A DNA stretch of 64,000 nucleotides, taken from contig NZ_JAHQZS010000002.1 in the NCBI RefSeq assembly GCF_019061145.1, positions 682,001-746,000 on the forward strand, given 5' to 3'. The position numbers and the translations under genes are program-made. Below, one piece after another: positions 1 through 10,047 of the stretch. Each line of letters starts with the position of its first letter. Position 1 is the first letter of the stretch. The DNA comes from Anianabacter salinae. GTDB lineage: Bacteria > Pseudomonadota > Alphaproteobacteria > Rhodobacterales > Rhodobacteraceae. The notes below the pieces were generated by a model. The model was not told where the DNA came from and searched no databases. It worked only from the letters and a program-made list of their open reading frames with translations.

Positions 1-2461
1 TGAAATCGACCGTCACCGCGCCGCCCTGATCGGACACCACGATCCGCAGCGACGGCTCGGGCGCGGCGCAGTATTTCCGGGCGTTCGAGATCAGGTTGAT
101 GAACACCTGCGCCAGCCGGTCGGGATCGGTGTCCACCTGCAGGCGCTCGGCCTCTGGTGTGCGGCGAATCTCGAACCCGCGTTCGGTGCCCGGCGGCACG
201 GTCGAGGCGATGGCGCGGTCGATCACCTCGGACAGCGACACCACCGCGCGGTTCAGCGTCACCTGCCCGTTTTCCAGAACGCTGAGGTCCAGAAGATCGT
301 CCAGAAGCCGGGTCAGGCGGATCGTCTCGTCGTGGATGATATGGGCAAAGCGGCGGCGCTCGGACTCGTTCGCGCCGCCCTCCATCAGGATCTCCGAGAA
401 GGCTCGGATCGAGGTCATCGGCGTGCGCAGCTCGTGGCTGATCTGGCTGAGGAACGAATCCTTCTGGATCGACAGCTGTGTCAGCTTTTCGTTAACGTCG
501 CGCAGCTGCCGCGCGGTGCGGCCAAGCTCGGCCGACTTGGCTTCCAGCTGGTTGGAGTATTCCATCATCTGCGCGGTCTCGTCCGCCACGGCCATCAGGT
601 CTTCGACCGTCACCGCCGTCTCGCCGGTCATCTGGCCGACCATCGCGTGCGCCGTCGCCGCGCCGACCGAACCGGCAAGCTGGCGTTCCAGCCGTTCAAG
701 GAACGCCGGTGTCGTATCGGGCAGATAGCCGCCCTTGCCCTGCTCGGCGGCTGCCCTCTGGAACATGGTCTGCGCCTCGGCGGGACCGATGATGCGCTGC
801 GCCATCGCCAGAAGGTCCTCGGCCTCGGCGGCAGAGCGGCTCCAGCCCTGCGCGGCACTGCGGTGGGCGAAGATGTTGACGAACTCGGCGCCCTGCACCC
901 GTTCCAGCGGCCCCGGAAAGCTGAGCAGCGACAGCACGACGAAGACGGTGGTGTTCAGCGTCATCGACCAGAACACGGCATGGACCAGCGGATCGACACC
1001 CGAAATGCCAAGCAGCGCCTGCGGGCGCAGCGCGGCGAGGCCGAAGGGACCGTTTGCCAGCATCTCGGCGGGCATCACCGCCGACACGCCAAAGCTGGGC
1101 AGGAACAGCGTGTAGGCCCAGACGGCAAAGCCGATCACCAGCCCGCCCGCCGCCCCGGTGCGCGTTGCGCCGCGCCAGAACAGCCCGCCCACAAGCGCAG
1201 GCAGAACCTGCACCACGCCCGCGAAAGAGATCAGCCCGATCGCCGCCAGCGCCGCGCCCGACCCCGACAGATGGAAATAGAGATACCCCAGCAGAAGCAC
1301 CGCGCCGATCGACACGCGCCGCGCCATCAGAACCGTGTCGCGCACGTCGCCCGACATCATCGCGCCGTCCTTGCGCAGGGCCAGCCAGATCGGCATGACG
1401 ATGTGGTTCGACACCATCGTCGAGACCGCGATGGCGGCGACGATCACCATCGACGTCGCCGACGAGAACCCGCCAAGGAAGGACAGAAGCGCAAGCCATT
1501 CCGCGTTCAGCCGCAGCGGCAGCGTCAGAACGTAAAGGTCCGGGTTCTCGCCCGGCAGCGTCGACATACCCACTACGGCGATGGGAATGACGAACAGGCT
1601 CATCAGGAACAGATACAGCGGAAACGCCCAGCTTGCGGTGGCAAGGTGCCGCTCGTCCGAGTTCTCGACCACCATGACCTGGAACATGCGCGGCAGGCAG
1701 ATCAGCGCCGCGCCCGCCAGGAAGATCAGCGTGACCCAGCGGCCGGTATCGACGCGCCACTCCGCGATGGGCGACGCCTCGATCCGGTCGAAGATGTCCG
1801 CCGGACCATCCGCGACGCCCCAGACAACAAAGACCCCCACGGCAAGCAACGCCACCAGCTTGACCACCGCTTCAAGCGCGATGGCCATGACGACGCCGTG
1901 ATGTTGCTCGTTGGCGTCCAGTCTGCGGGTGCCGAACAGGATCGTGAACACCGTCAGCCCCGCCGCCACGATCAGTGCCGTGCGGTCCAGCGCCGCCGGG
2001 GTGTCCGACGCGGCGGGCGCGAACACCGCAAAGGACAGCGCGACCGATTGCAGTTGCAGCGCGATATACGGCGTCGTCCCCACCACGGCGAGCAAGGTGA
2101 CCAGCACCCCCAGAAGGTTCGACTTGCCATAGCGCGACGAGATCAGGTCGGCGATCGAGGTGATCTTTTGCGTGCGCCCGATGCTGACAAGCTTGCGCAG
2201 AAGCCACAGCCATCCGACCATCACCAGCGTCGGGCCAAGGTAGATCGTGGCGAACTCCAGTCCCGAGCGCGAGGCGTAGCCGACCGCGCCGTAGAACGTC
2301 CAGGCGGTGCAATAGATCGACAGGGACAGCGTGTAGACAACCGGCGAGCGCAGCCAGCCAAGGCGTCCGTTGGCCGCGCGCCGCTCTGCCAGTGCGGCGA
2401 TCACGAACAGCAGCAGGACATAGGCCAGACACACCGCGATGATGAGATTGAGCGAGATCAT
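1..2461 (-). CDS. Hybrid Na+/solute symporter-sensor histidine kinase, CrbS-like (3' end outside window)
   Basis: Reading the minus strand from the ATG at 2461 gives about 820 residues with no stop before the window edge. The first ~500 residues are hydrophobic helices of the sodium:solute symporter family. A STAC-like linker and coiled coil follow, then a HisKA domain with SQISHELRTP (phospho-acceptor His near residue 676) and the start of an HATPase domain with an N-box (INLISNARKY). The C-terminus lies beyond position 1. CrbS proteins of this build control acetyl-CoA synthetase in Vibrio and Pseudomonas, and acs lies 7.6 kb away here, so an acetate or short-chain acid sensing role is inferred. 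The start overlaps the upstream gene by ATGA, which suggests translational coupling. Confidence 0.9.
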   Translation of the reverse strand, partial: MISLNLIIAVCLAYVLLLFVIAALAERRAANGRLGWLRSPVVYTLSLSIYCTAWTFYGAVGYASRSGLEFATIYLGPTLVMVGWLWLLRKLVSIGRTQKITSIADLISSRYGKSNLLGVLVTLLAVVGTTPYIALQLQSVALSFAVFAPAASDTPAALDRTALIVAAGLTVFTILFGTRRLDANEQHHGVVMAIALEAVVKLVALLAVGVFVVWGVADGPADIFDRIEASPIAEWRVDTGRWVTLIFLAGAALICLPRMFQVMVVENSDERHLATASWAFPLYLFLMSLFVIPIAVVGMSTLPGENPDLYVLTLPLRLNAEWLALLSFLGGFSSATSMVIVAAIAVSTMVSNHIVMPIWLALRKDGAMMSGDVRDTVLMARRVSIGAVLLLGYLYFHLSGSGAALAAIGLISFAGVVQVLPALVGGLFWRGATRTGAAGGLVIGFAVWAYTLFLPSFGVSAVMPAEMLANGPFGLAALRPQALLGISGVDPLVHAVFWSMTLNTTVFVVLSLLSFPGPLERVQGAEFVNIFAHRSAAQGWSRSAAEAEDLLAMAQRIIGPAEAQTMFQRAAAEQGKGGYLPDTTPAFLERLERQLAGSVGAATAHAMVGQMTGETAVTVEDLMAVADETAQMMEYSNQLEAKSAELGRTARQLRDVNEKLTQLSIQKDSFLSQISHELRTPMTSIRAFSEILMEGGANESERRRFAHIIHDETIRLTRLLDDLLDLSVLENGQVTLNRAVVSLSEVIDRAIASTVPPGTERGFEIRRTPEAERLQVDTDPDRLAQVFINLISNARKYCAAPEPSLRIVVSDQGGAVTVDF

Positions 2462-2757
2462 CGGCGCGGTTCCTGCGGCGCCTCCGGCGGGCGGATGGCG
2501 GGCGGCGGGTCTTCGGGGCGCACCAGCGCGCGCGACAGAAGCGCGCCTCCGGCGATCAGGCCGAACCACACCGCGAACAGGTAGACCCCGGACGCAGCGG
2601 TGCCTGCCGGGCCGCCGGTCTCGGGCCGCCACAGCACCGGCACAAGGAACAGGAACAGCCCCGCCACCGGCAACAGCCGCCCGGCATCCGCGATCCGGCG
2701 CCGCCGATAGGACCGCCGTTCAAGGAACAGCGGATTGCGGGGCGGCGTGTCGGTCAT
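2458..2757 (-). CDS. Small two-helix membrane protein, possible partner of the symporter-kinase
   Basis: 99 residues with a basic N-terminus (ERRSYRRRRIAD), two hydrophobic segments at about residues 27-43 and 57-77, and a proline-rich C-terminal tail. It overlaps the upstream receiver gene and the downstream kinase gene by ATGA at both ends, so the three are co-translated. Small two-helix proteins (DUF485, DUF4212) commonly accompany sodium:solute symporters. This one occupies the same position, but I cannot assign it to either family by eye. Its function is unknown; a subunit or stabiliser of the symporter-kinase is an inference. Confidence 0.7.
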   Translation of the reverse strand: MTDTPPRNPLFLERRSYRRRRIADAGRLLPVAGLFLFLVPVLWRPETGGPAGTAASGVYLFAVWFGLIAGGALLSRALVRPEDPPPAIRPPEAPQEPRR

Positions 2758-3125
2758 GCCGCCCCGGCCAGCGCGTTCACCGACGCCAGAACCTCGGCGT
2801 TCGAGAACGGCTTGGTCATGAACAGCGTCGCGCCCAGCCGTTCCGCCATCTCGCGGTCGCGTTTCTGGCCGCGCGCGGTCAACATCAGCACCGGCAGCGC
2901 CTCGGTCTCGGCGTTGGCGCGCAGGTCGGTCAGGATGTCCAGCCCCGAGCGGTTCGGCAGCATCAGGTCAAGCACGACGACATCCGGCCGCTTGCGCGCC
3001 ACGGCCTCGATCGCGGTCGCGCCATCGGCATGGCTGTCCACCGTCCAGCCATCCCGCGACAGGATGAAGCTTATCGCCTGTATGATGCTTGGCTCATCCT
3101 CGATGAGCAGCACTTTCTTGGTCAT
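2754..3125 (-). CDS. Single-domain (receiver-only) response regulator
   Basis: 123 residues forming one CheY-like receiver domain and nothing else. The acidic pocket is E9/D10, the phospho-acceptor is D53 (VLDLMLP), and the conserved switch residues are T83 (MLTARG) and K105 (MTKPF). It is the first gene of a three-gene overlapping set with the small membrane protein and the CrbS-like kinase, so it is the probable phosphorylation partner. CrbR, the usual partner of CrbS, carries a LuxR-type DNA-binding domain, which is missing here. Output must therefore pass through another protein or a phosphorelay. Confidence 0.9.
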   Translation of the reverse strand: MTKKVLLIEDEPSIIQAISFILSRDGWTVDSHADGATAIEAVARKRPDVVVLDLMLPNRSGLDILTDLRANAETEALPVLMLTARGQKRDREMAERLGATLFMTKPFSNAEVLASVNALAGAA

Positions 3126-3199
3126 GCGCGGACCCCCTCCCCAAGGCGGCGCGGAATTGTTCCTGACTATCGCGCTACTGGCGCACGCTTGTCAAAAGG

Positions 3200-4474
3200 T
3201 CAGACGGTATCCGCGATCAGCGCAGGTTCCCGGCGGGCAGCGCATGACGTGCGCGGACAGATCCGGCAGCTGATCCCCACCGGATCGCCCTGCGGCTCTG
3301 GTCCTGCGGCGGCGGGCAGCAGCAGCATCACCGCCTCGAACACCGGCGTTGCGTCGAAACTGCGCGGCTGCGAGGCATCGCAGACGGCATAGGCGATGAA
3401 TTCCAATCTCTGCCGTCCGGCCAGAGCGATCCGTGCCCGCAGCGGCGCCGAGGGGCGCCCGAGCACCCGGTAAAGAGGCCAGAGCGGACAGGCCGCCCCG
3501 AAACGCGGCAGCGCGAAGCCCGCCAGCGGCTTGCGGTGCGTCAATGTGCCCGACCCGTCGCAGATCACCAGCCCCGCGTCGTCGCCCAGGATTACCGCCA
3601 TCCGGCGCAGCACCGCCGACAGCGGCATGTCGAACTGCCGGGCCAGCGCTGCGGGATCATTGCCCAGATCCTCGATCGCCGCACGAAACGCCGCTTCCGG
3701 CATCTGCCGCGCCTCGGCTGCGTAGCGGCGCAGATAGCTGGCGGCCAGCGTCCGCGCGCTTTGCGATCCGGGCGCGTCCGGCGCGTTCAACAGGTCTTCG
3801 GGCGTGGTCGATCCCTCCTCGAGCGGGGCGATCCAGTGGCCCCGCGCCGCAAGCCAGGCCTCAAGCTCTTCCTGCGGGGAATTCACGCTGGCATCCTCGG
3901 CGGCCCCGGCATCGAGATACCCGACCAGCGTGCGCGCGCCCTCGGCAAGTCGGGCGCTTTCCTCGAAGACGTTGCGCTGGAACCGGTCGCGCCATTCCGG
4001 CTCGATGTCGGGGGTTTCGACAAGGATCGACGCGGTCGAGCGGATCGCCGACACAGTGGACAGCACGTCGTGCAGGGATTCAGACAAGAACGGGTCATGC
4101 GTCAGGCGGTCCGAAAGCGTGGCGACCGTGCGTTCCAGCGCCTCGATGCGCCGGGCCTGTGCGACGACGGTGCGCGTCCAGCCGGGAAAACGGGTCGCCA
4201 GATCGTCGCTGCGGATGGCTTCGGCCGTCTCGCCGTCCGGTCCCGCCGCGACGGCGGCCAGTTGTTCCAGAAGCGCTTCTTCTGCGCCTTCGGTCAGCGC
4301 CGACGGGTCGACCCCCAGCGCCCGCGCCAGATCGTTCAGCACGCGGCCGCCGATTCTCCGGCGGTTGTGCTCGATCAGGTTAAGGTATGCAGGCGATATC
4401 CCTATGGCCTTGGCCAACGCGGCCTGTTTCAGCCCCAGAACCTCGCGCCTTTCGCGGATTCTGCTGCCGGTCAT
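3200..4474 (-). CDS. ScfR-type short-chain fatty acyl regulator (XRE HTH + DUF2083)
   Basis: About 424 residues. An XRE helix-turn-helix lies near residues 4-58 (RERREVLGLKQAALAKAIGI), followed by a long sensor region and a C-terminal cysteine motif (GISCRICPRTSCAARRE) typical of DUF2083 regulators such as RamB and PrpR. Members control acetate, propionate and glyoxylate genes in response to acyl-CoA or related signals. I start it at the ATG at 4474, which has a GAGGGAAG ribosome site; a GTG at 4489 is possible but has a weaker context. It diverges from the ABC transporter-acs genes, which fits control of that operon and of itself. Confidence 0.85.
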   Translation of the reverse strand: MTGSRIRERREVLGLKQAALAKAIGISPAYLNLIEHNRRRIGGRVLNDLARALGVDPSALTEGAEEALLEQLAAVAAGPDGETAEAIRSDDLATRFPGWTRTVVAQARRIEALERTVATLSDRLTHDPFLSESLHDVLSTVSAIRSTASILVETPDIEPEWRDRFQRNVFEESARLAEGARTLVGYLDAGAAEDASVNSPQEELEAWLAARGHWIAPLEEGSTTPEDLLNAPDAPGSQSARTLAASYLRRYAAEARQMPEAAFRAAIEDLGNDPAALARQFDMPLSAVLRRMAVILGDDAGLVICDGSGTLTHRKPLAGFALPRFGAACPLWPLYRVLGRPSAPLRARIALAGRQRLEFIAYAVCDASQPRSFDATPVFEAVMLLLPAAAGPEPQGDPVGISCRICPRTSCAARREPALIADTV

Positions 4475-4539
4475 GGCGGCTTCCCTCACGGCAATTCCCC
4501 TTGCAATCCAGCACGTTGCTGCACTGCGAAGAAAATTTC

Positions 4540-4579
4540 TTTACAAATCTCGCAGCTGCACAGTCGAGATATTTACAAA
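4540..4579. promoter_or_regulatory. Paired TTTACAAA boxes, candidate ScfR operator
   Basis: The divergent region between the ScfR-type gene and the binding-protein gene is strikingly AT-rich for this genome. TTTACAAA occurs at 4540-4547 and 4572-4579, 32 bp apart, about three helical turns. RamB/PrpR relatives recognise TTTGCAAA-type sequence, so these boxes are candidate operators serving both divergent genes. This is inference from motif similarity and spacing only. Confidence 0.4.
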
Positions 4580-4712
4580 AATATTCATTCAAAGCAAACA
4601 CTTGCTTCCTTATTTTCTTGCGCTGCTCCATAGTCGCAACATCCTGTAAAAGGATACCGCGCACGGATGTTGAGGAGCATCCTTGCGACTTTTACCAAAC
4701 GGGAGGATTTTC

Positions 4713-6059
4713 ATGTCCAAATCGAACTTCACGCGCCGTGGGCTTCTGAAGACCAGCGCAATGGCGGGTGCCGCCCTTGCGATGCCGACCTACCTGCGCG
4801 CCGCCGCTCACAGCGGCTTTACCAATGCACCGGGCGAGTCGACTGTCACGCTCGGCTTCAACGTGCCCCAGACCGGCGCCTACGCGGATGAGGGCGCGGA
4901 CGAGCTTCGCGCCTACCAGCTTGCTGTCGAGCACCTGAACGGCGAAGGCGACGGCGGCATGCTGAACACCTTCACGTCCAAGGTTCTGGACGGCACCGGC
5001 ATCCTTGGCCGCAAGGTCGAGTATGTGACCGGCGACACGCAGACCAACTCGGACGCCGCGCGCGCCTCGGCACGCTCGATGATCGAGAAGGACGGCGCCA
5101 TCATGATCACCGGCGGCTCGTCGTCGGGCGTCGCCATCGCGGTCCAGGGCCTGTGCCAGGACGCCGGTGTCATCTTCATGGCTGGCCTCACGCACTCGAA
5201 CGACACCACCGGCAAGGACAAGCGGGCAAACGGCTTCCGCCACTTCTTCAACACCGAGATGTCCGGCCGCGCGCTCGCCCCGATCCTCGAGGCGAACTAC
5301 GGATCGGACCGCAAGGCCTATCACCTGACCGCCGACTACACCTGGGGCTGGTCGCAAGAGAACTCGATGAAGACCTACACCGAGGATCTCGGCTGGGAGA
5401 CGGTGAACACCGTTCTGACCCCGGTGGGCGCAGGCGACTTCTCGTCCTACATCGCGCCGGTGGCGCAGTCGGGCGCAGACGTGCTGATCCTGAACCACTA
5501 TGGCGGAGACATGGTCAACTCGCTGACCCAGGCTGTCCAGTTCGGCCTGCGCAACCTTGAAGCCAACGGCAAGAACTTCGAGATCGTGGTTCCGCTGTTC
5601 TCGCGCCTGATGGCACGCGGCGCGGGCGACTCGATCAAGGGCATCTTCGGCTCCACCAACTGGCACTGGTCGCTGCAGGACGAGGCGTCACAAGCCTTCG
5701 TTCGCTCGTTCGGCACCAAGTACGGCTTCCCGCCGTCGCAGGCCGCACACACCTGCTATGTCCAGACGCTGCTTTACGCGGACGCAGTCACACGCGGCGG
5801 GTCGTTCAACCCCTGCGCCGTGGCCGAGGCCCTGGAAGGCTTCGAGTTCGACGGCATGGGCAATGGCCCGACGCTGTACCGCGCCGAAGATCACCAGTGC
5901 TTCAAGGACGTGCTTGTCGTGAAGGGCAAAGAGAACCCCACCTCGGAGTTCGACCTGCTCGAGATCGTCGAGATCACGCCGCGCGACGTGGTGACCTACC
6001 CGGTCGATCACCCGGACTTCCAGGGTGGTTCGCTCGGGTCGTGCAACCCCGGCGCCTAA
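4713..6059 (+). CDS. ABC transporter substrate-binding protein, branched-chain amino acid type, Tat-exported
   Basis: 448 residues. The N-terminus carries a twin-arginine signal (FTRRGLLK, Arg 8-9) and a hydrophobic stretch ending near AAA, followed by a type I periplasmic-binding fold (Peripla_BP_6-like). The start at 4713 follows a GGGAGGA site; an upstream in-frame ATG at 4683 lacks one. Next come two LivH/LivM permeases, two LivG/LivF ATPases and acetyl-CoA synthetase in the same direction. The ligand cannot be read from sequence. The acs/ScfR context suggests a small organic acid, amide or other acetate-yielding compound rather than leucine. Confidence 0.88.
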   Translation: MSKSNFTRRGLLKTSAMAGAALAMPTYLRAAAHSGFTNAPGESTVTLGFNVPQTGAYADEGADELRAYQLAVEHLNGEGDGGMLNTFTSKVLDGTGILGRKVEYVTGDTQTNSDAARASARSMIEKDGAIMITGGSSSGVAIAVQGLCQDAGVIFMAGLTHSNDTTGKDKRANGFRHFFNTEMSGRALAPILEANYGSDRKAYHLTADYTWGWSQENSMKTYTEDLGWETVNTVLTPVGAGDFSSYIAPVAQSGADVLILNHYGGDMVNSLTQAVQFGLRNLEANGKNFEIVVPLFSRLMARGAGDSIKGIFGSTNWHWSLQDEASQAFVRSFGTKYGFPPSQAAHTCYVQTLLYADAVTRGGSFNPCAVAEALEGFEFDGMGNGPTLYRAEDHQCFKDVLVVKGKENPTSEFDLLEIVEITPRDVVTYPVDHPDFQGGSLGSCNPGA

Positions 6060-6089
6060 GTCCCACGCGGACGATACGACACCAACGCC

Positions 6090-6117
6090 CCGCGCGCGCC
6101 CTCACAGGTGCGCGCGG
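6090..6117 (+). promoter_or_regulatory. Hairpin between binding-protein and permease genes
   Basis: CCGCGCGC (6090-6097) pairs perfectly with GCGCGCGG (6110-6117) in the 106-bp gap after the binding-protein gene. There is no U-run, so it is more likely an mRNA-stabilising or partial-attenuation structure than a full terminator. Such hairpins commonly raise binding-protein expression above that of the permeases. Confidence 0.5.
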
Positions 6118-6165
6118 ACTTTCCCCTTGCCGCGTGCCGGGGGGTTTCTGAGGGGATAGAAGTCC

Positions 6166-7197
6166 ATGGAATCTTTCATAATCCAGATCCTGAACGGGCT
6201 CGACAAGGGGTCGGCCTATGCGCTGATCGCCTTGGGGCTGACACTGATCTTCGGCACGCTCGGGGTGGTCAACTTCGCGCACGGCGCGCTGTTCATGATC
6301 GGGGCATTCTGTGCCGTGACACTGGGGCGGTTGCTGACGCTCAGCCATGAGGTGCTGGACCCCTCGCGCACCGACTTCCTGGGCAACCCGGCGATGGTCA
6401 AGGTGCCCTATATCTACGACATCTTCGGCCCCGAGTTGGGGGCCACGATCATCGACTGGACGGTTCCGCTGTCGATCCTCTTCGCGATCCCGGTAATGAT
6501 CCTTGTCGGCGTGGTGATGGAACGCGGACTGATCCGGCATTTCTACAAGCGTCCCCACGCAGATCAGATCCTTGTGACCTTCGGCCTCGCGATCGTGCTG
6601 CAAGAGATCATCAAGGCGTTCTACGGGGCCAACCCGATCCCCACCCCGGCGCCCCAGGCGTTCACGGGATCGTTCGATTTCGGCGTCCTGCTGGGCTTTG
6701 ATCCCTTCACGGTGATCTACCCCTACTGGCGCCTGATCTACTTCGTGTTCTCGGTCGTCATCATCGCCGCCGTCTTTGCCTTCCTGCAGTTCACAACCTT
6801 CGGCATGGTCGTGCGCGCCGGGATGGCCGACCGCGAGACGGTCGGGCTTCTGGGCATCAACATCGACCGCCGGTTCACGCTGATGTTCGGCCTTGCGGCC
6901 GCCGTCGCGGGCCTTGCGGGAGCGATGTATACGCCGATCAACTCGCCAAACTATCACATGGGGATGGATTTCCTCGTTCTCAGCTTCGTGGTGGTCGTCG
7001 TCGGCGGCATGGGCAGCCTGCCCGGCGCGGTGCTGGCCGGCTTCCTTCTGGGCATCCTGCAAAGCTTTGCCTCGATGTCGGCCGTGATCGAGACCATCCC
7101 CGGCATCAACCAGGTCGTCATCTACCTGGTCGCCATCATCATTCTGTTGACGCGTCCGCGTGGCCTGATGGGCCGCAAGGGCGTGATGGAGGACTGA
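6166..7197 (+). CDS. ABC transporter permease, LivH-like
   Basis: 343 residues, almost all hydrophobic, with the LivH/UrtB pattern: an N-terminal LNGLDKGSAYALIALGLTLI segment and a later conserved VVVVGGMGSLPGAVLAGFLL stretch that contacts the ATPase. It should form the inner-membrane channel with the LivM-like protein encoded 3 bp downstream. The start at 6166 follows a GAGGGG site. An insertion of about 35 residues after the second helix (around residues 60-100) makes it longer than E. coli LivH (308 aa). Confidence 0.92.
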   Translation: MESFIIQILNGLDKGSAYALIALGLTLIFGTLGVVNFAHGALFMIGAFCAVTLGRLLTLSHEVLDPSRTDFLGNPAMVKVPYIYDIFGPELGATIIDWTVPLSILFAIPVMILVGVVMERGLIRHFYKRPHADQILVTFGLAIVLQEIIKAFYGANPIPTPAPQAFTGSFDFGVLLGFDPFTVIYPYWRLIYFVFSVVIIAAVFAFLQFTTFGMVVRAGMADRETVGLLGINIDRRFTLMFGLAAAVAGLAGAMYTPINSPNYHMGMDFLVLSFVVVVVGGMGSLPGAVLAGFLLGILQSFASMSAVIETIPGINQVVIYLVAIIILLTRPRGLMGRKGVMED

Positions 7198-7200
7198 TCC

Positions 7201-8412
7201 ATGCTTGGACTCAATCGCAAGGACGGCGTCCTTTTCCTGATCGTGGTGGTGATGGTGATCTTCGCCCCCTTCATCCTCAATCCCTTCCCGTCCGACTCGT
7301 CGCTGGCGCAGTTCAACGCCGGGTATCCGGACCTGATGCAGCGGTTCCTGATCTTCGGGATCTTCGCCGTCGGCTTCAACATCCTGTTCGGTCTGACGGG
7401 CTACCTGTCCTTCGGCCATGCCGCGTTCCTTGGCGCAGGCTCTTACGCCGGGGTCTGGATGTTCAAGCTGCTGGGGATGAACGTGCTTTACGCCATCACC
7501 GCCTCGGTGCTGGTCGCTGGCCTGTTCGCGCTGTTCATCGGGTTCATATCGCTGCGCCGGTCGGGTATCTATTTCTCGATCCTGACGCTGGCCTTCGCCC
7601 AGATGTCCTATGCGCTGGCCTATTCGGTGCTGACCCCCATCACCAACGGCGAGACCGGGCTGCAGCTGTCGCAGAACGATCCCCGCATCCTTGAAGGCGC
7701 AAGCGCGGCGGACGGATCGCTTCCGGTGCCGTCGCTGTTCGGACTGGAGACACGGGCGACCCACACGCTGGACCTCGGCGCCTGGTCGTTCGACTTCAAC
7801 GCGGGCTATTACATCTGCGGCGTCATCATGATCTTGGCCTTCTACCTGTCGATCCGGATCTTCCGCTCGCCGTTCGGCATGATGCTGCGGGCGGTGAAGT
7901 CGAACCAGCAGCGGATGAACTACACGGGCCTCAACCCGCGTCCCTACACGCTGGCCGCTTTCGTGATCTCGGGCATGTTCGCGGGTCTTGCGGGCGGTCT
8001 GATGGTGTCGATGGACCCTCTGGCAGGGGCCGAGCGGATGCTCTGGACCCGGTCGGGCGAGGTCGTTCTGATGACGATCCTTGGCGGCGCGGGAACCCTG
8101 ATCGGGCCGGTGCTGGGCGCGGGCTTCATCAAGTATTTCGAGAACATCTTTTCTCGGATCAACGACCAGGTGCTGCACCAGTGGTTTGCCTTCCTGCCTG
8201 ACGGGTTCGAGAATGCGATGGTGTTCCTTGTGCACCCCTTCGTCGGCAAGGGCTGGCACCTGACGCTGGGCATCCTGTTCATGCTGGTGGTGATCTTCCT
8301 GCCGGGCGGTCTTGTCGAAGGCGGCCAGCGGATCGGGCGTCTGTTCCGCCGCAAGAAGAAGACCGACCAGGCCGCGGGCACCGCCCAGGGCCAGAACACC
8401 CCCGCCGAATAA
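7201..8412 (+). CDS. ABC transporter permease, LivM-like
   Basis: 403 residues with many membrane helices, the LivM signature region ([20 protein letters not shown]) near residues 58-77 and an [15 protein letters not shown] motif near residue 300. A charged cytoplasmic tail (RRKKKTDQ) ends the protein. It begins 3 bp after the LivH-like gene and pairs with it as the second channel subunit. A periplasmic insertion of ~40 residues around 155-195 is longer than in E. coli LivM and may reflect a different substrate. Confidence 0.92.
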   Translation: MLGLNRKDGVLFLIVVVMVIFAPFILNPFPSDSSLAQFNAGYPDLMQRFLIFGIFAVGFNILFGLTGYLSFGHAAFLGAGSYAGVWMFKLLGMNVLYAITASVLVAGLFALFIGFISLRRSGIYFSILTLAFAQMSYALAYSVLTPITNGETGLQLSQNDPRILEGASAADGSLPVPSLFGLETRATHTLDLGAWSFDFNAGYYICGVIMILAFYLSIRIFRSPFGMMLRAVKSNQQRMNYTGLNPRPYTLAAFVISGMFAGLAGGLMVSMDPLAGAERMLWTRSGEVVLMTILGGAGTLIGPVLGAGFIKYFENIFSRINDQVLHQWFAFLPDGFENAMVFLVHPFVGKGWHLTLGILFMLVVIFLPGGLVEGGQRIGRLFRRKKKTDQAAGTAQGQNTPAE

Positions 8413-8424
8413 GGAGACGGACAG

Positions 8425-9182
8425 ATGGGAATTCTTGAAGTCAAAGGCGTGGGCAAGCGGTTCGGCGGCCTTCAGGCGCTTGGGGACGTGAACCTATCCG
8501 TGCAGGAAAATTCGGTCCACGCGATCATCGGGCCGAACGGCGCGGGCAAGTCGACCTTGCTGAACTGCCTCGTCGGCAAGCTGATCCCCGACACCGGAAC
8601 GGTCATGTTCGATGGCCAGTCGGTGCTGGGGCGCAAGCCGCACGAGATCAACCAGATGGGCATCTCGCGCGTGTTCCAGACGCCGGAAATCTTCAGCGAC
8701 CTGACGGTGCTGGAGAACGTGATGATCCCCTGCTTCGCACGGCGCGACGGGTCGTTCCGGATGCACGCCATCGAACAGGTGGCGCGCGAGGGGTCGATCA
8801 TCGAGCAGGCCGAAACCATGCTGGCCGACGTCAACATGCTGGAAAAGCGCGATTTTCATGCCGGAAGCCTGTCGCGCGGCGACAAGCGGCGGCTGGAAAT
8901 GGCGATGTGCCTCGTGCAGGAGCCTCGGCTTCTCTTGCTGGACGAACCGACCGCCGGCATGAGCCGCGCCGACACCAACAACACCATCGCGCTGCTCAAG
9001 GAAATCAACGAGAAGCGCAGCATCACGATGGCGATCATCGAGCATGACATGCACGTCGTGTTCTCGCTCGCCGACCGGATCACCGTGCTGGCGCAAGGCA
9101 CGCCGCTGGTCGAGGATACGCCGGAAAAGATCAAGGGCCATCCCAAGGTCCGCGAAGCCTATCTCGGGGAGGCACAACACTG

Positions 9183-9183
<1 letters not shown>
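8425..9183 (+). CDS. ABC transporter ATP-binding protein, LivG-like
   Basis: 252 residues. Walker A is GPNGAGKST (residues 36-44), Walker B is LLLLDEPTAG, and the H-loop lies in IIEHDMHVV. The signature loop reads LSRGDKRRLE instead of the usual LSGGQ/LSYGQ, a variation typical of LivG proteins. It energises the LivH/LivM-like channel together with the LivF-like ATPase, whose ATG overlaps this gene's stop codon (TGATG at 9181-9185), so the two should be made in equal amounts. Confidence 0.92.
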
Positions 9184-9956
<773 letters not shown>

Positions 9957-9976
9957 AACCTGCACCTGTGCTGCGT

Positions 9977-9995
9977 CCCGGGCGCCCTGCCCGGG
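9977..9995 (+). promoter_or_regulatory. Hairpin between livF-like gene and acs
   Basis: CCCGGGC (9977-9983) pairs with GCCCGGG (9989-9995), followed by a short CTTT. A second GC-rich inverted repeat (CCCGCCGC / GCGGCGGG) lies just downstream, before the acs ribosome site. Together they may attenuate or process the transporter-acs transcript. They look too weak in U content for a complete terminator. Confidence 0.45.
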
Positions 9996-10047
9996 GCCTT
10001 TCCCCGCCGCCCCGCGGCGGGCGCCGAGTATTGAAGGGAGGGACCCC

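Noticed and set aside
332-2584. 750-codon open frame on the plus strand, rich in Arg/His/Gln
   Set aside because: It is the antisense shadow of the symporter-kinase. GC-rich DNA gives long open frames with this skewed composition, and there is no ribosome site or recognisable domain.
5974-8259. 761-codon minus-strand frame opposite the LivH/LivM-like genes
   Set aside because: Shadow of well-recognised permease genes; composition is dominated by His, Arg, Gln and Asp with no known fold.
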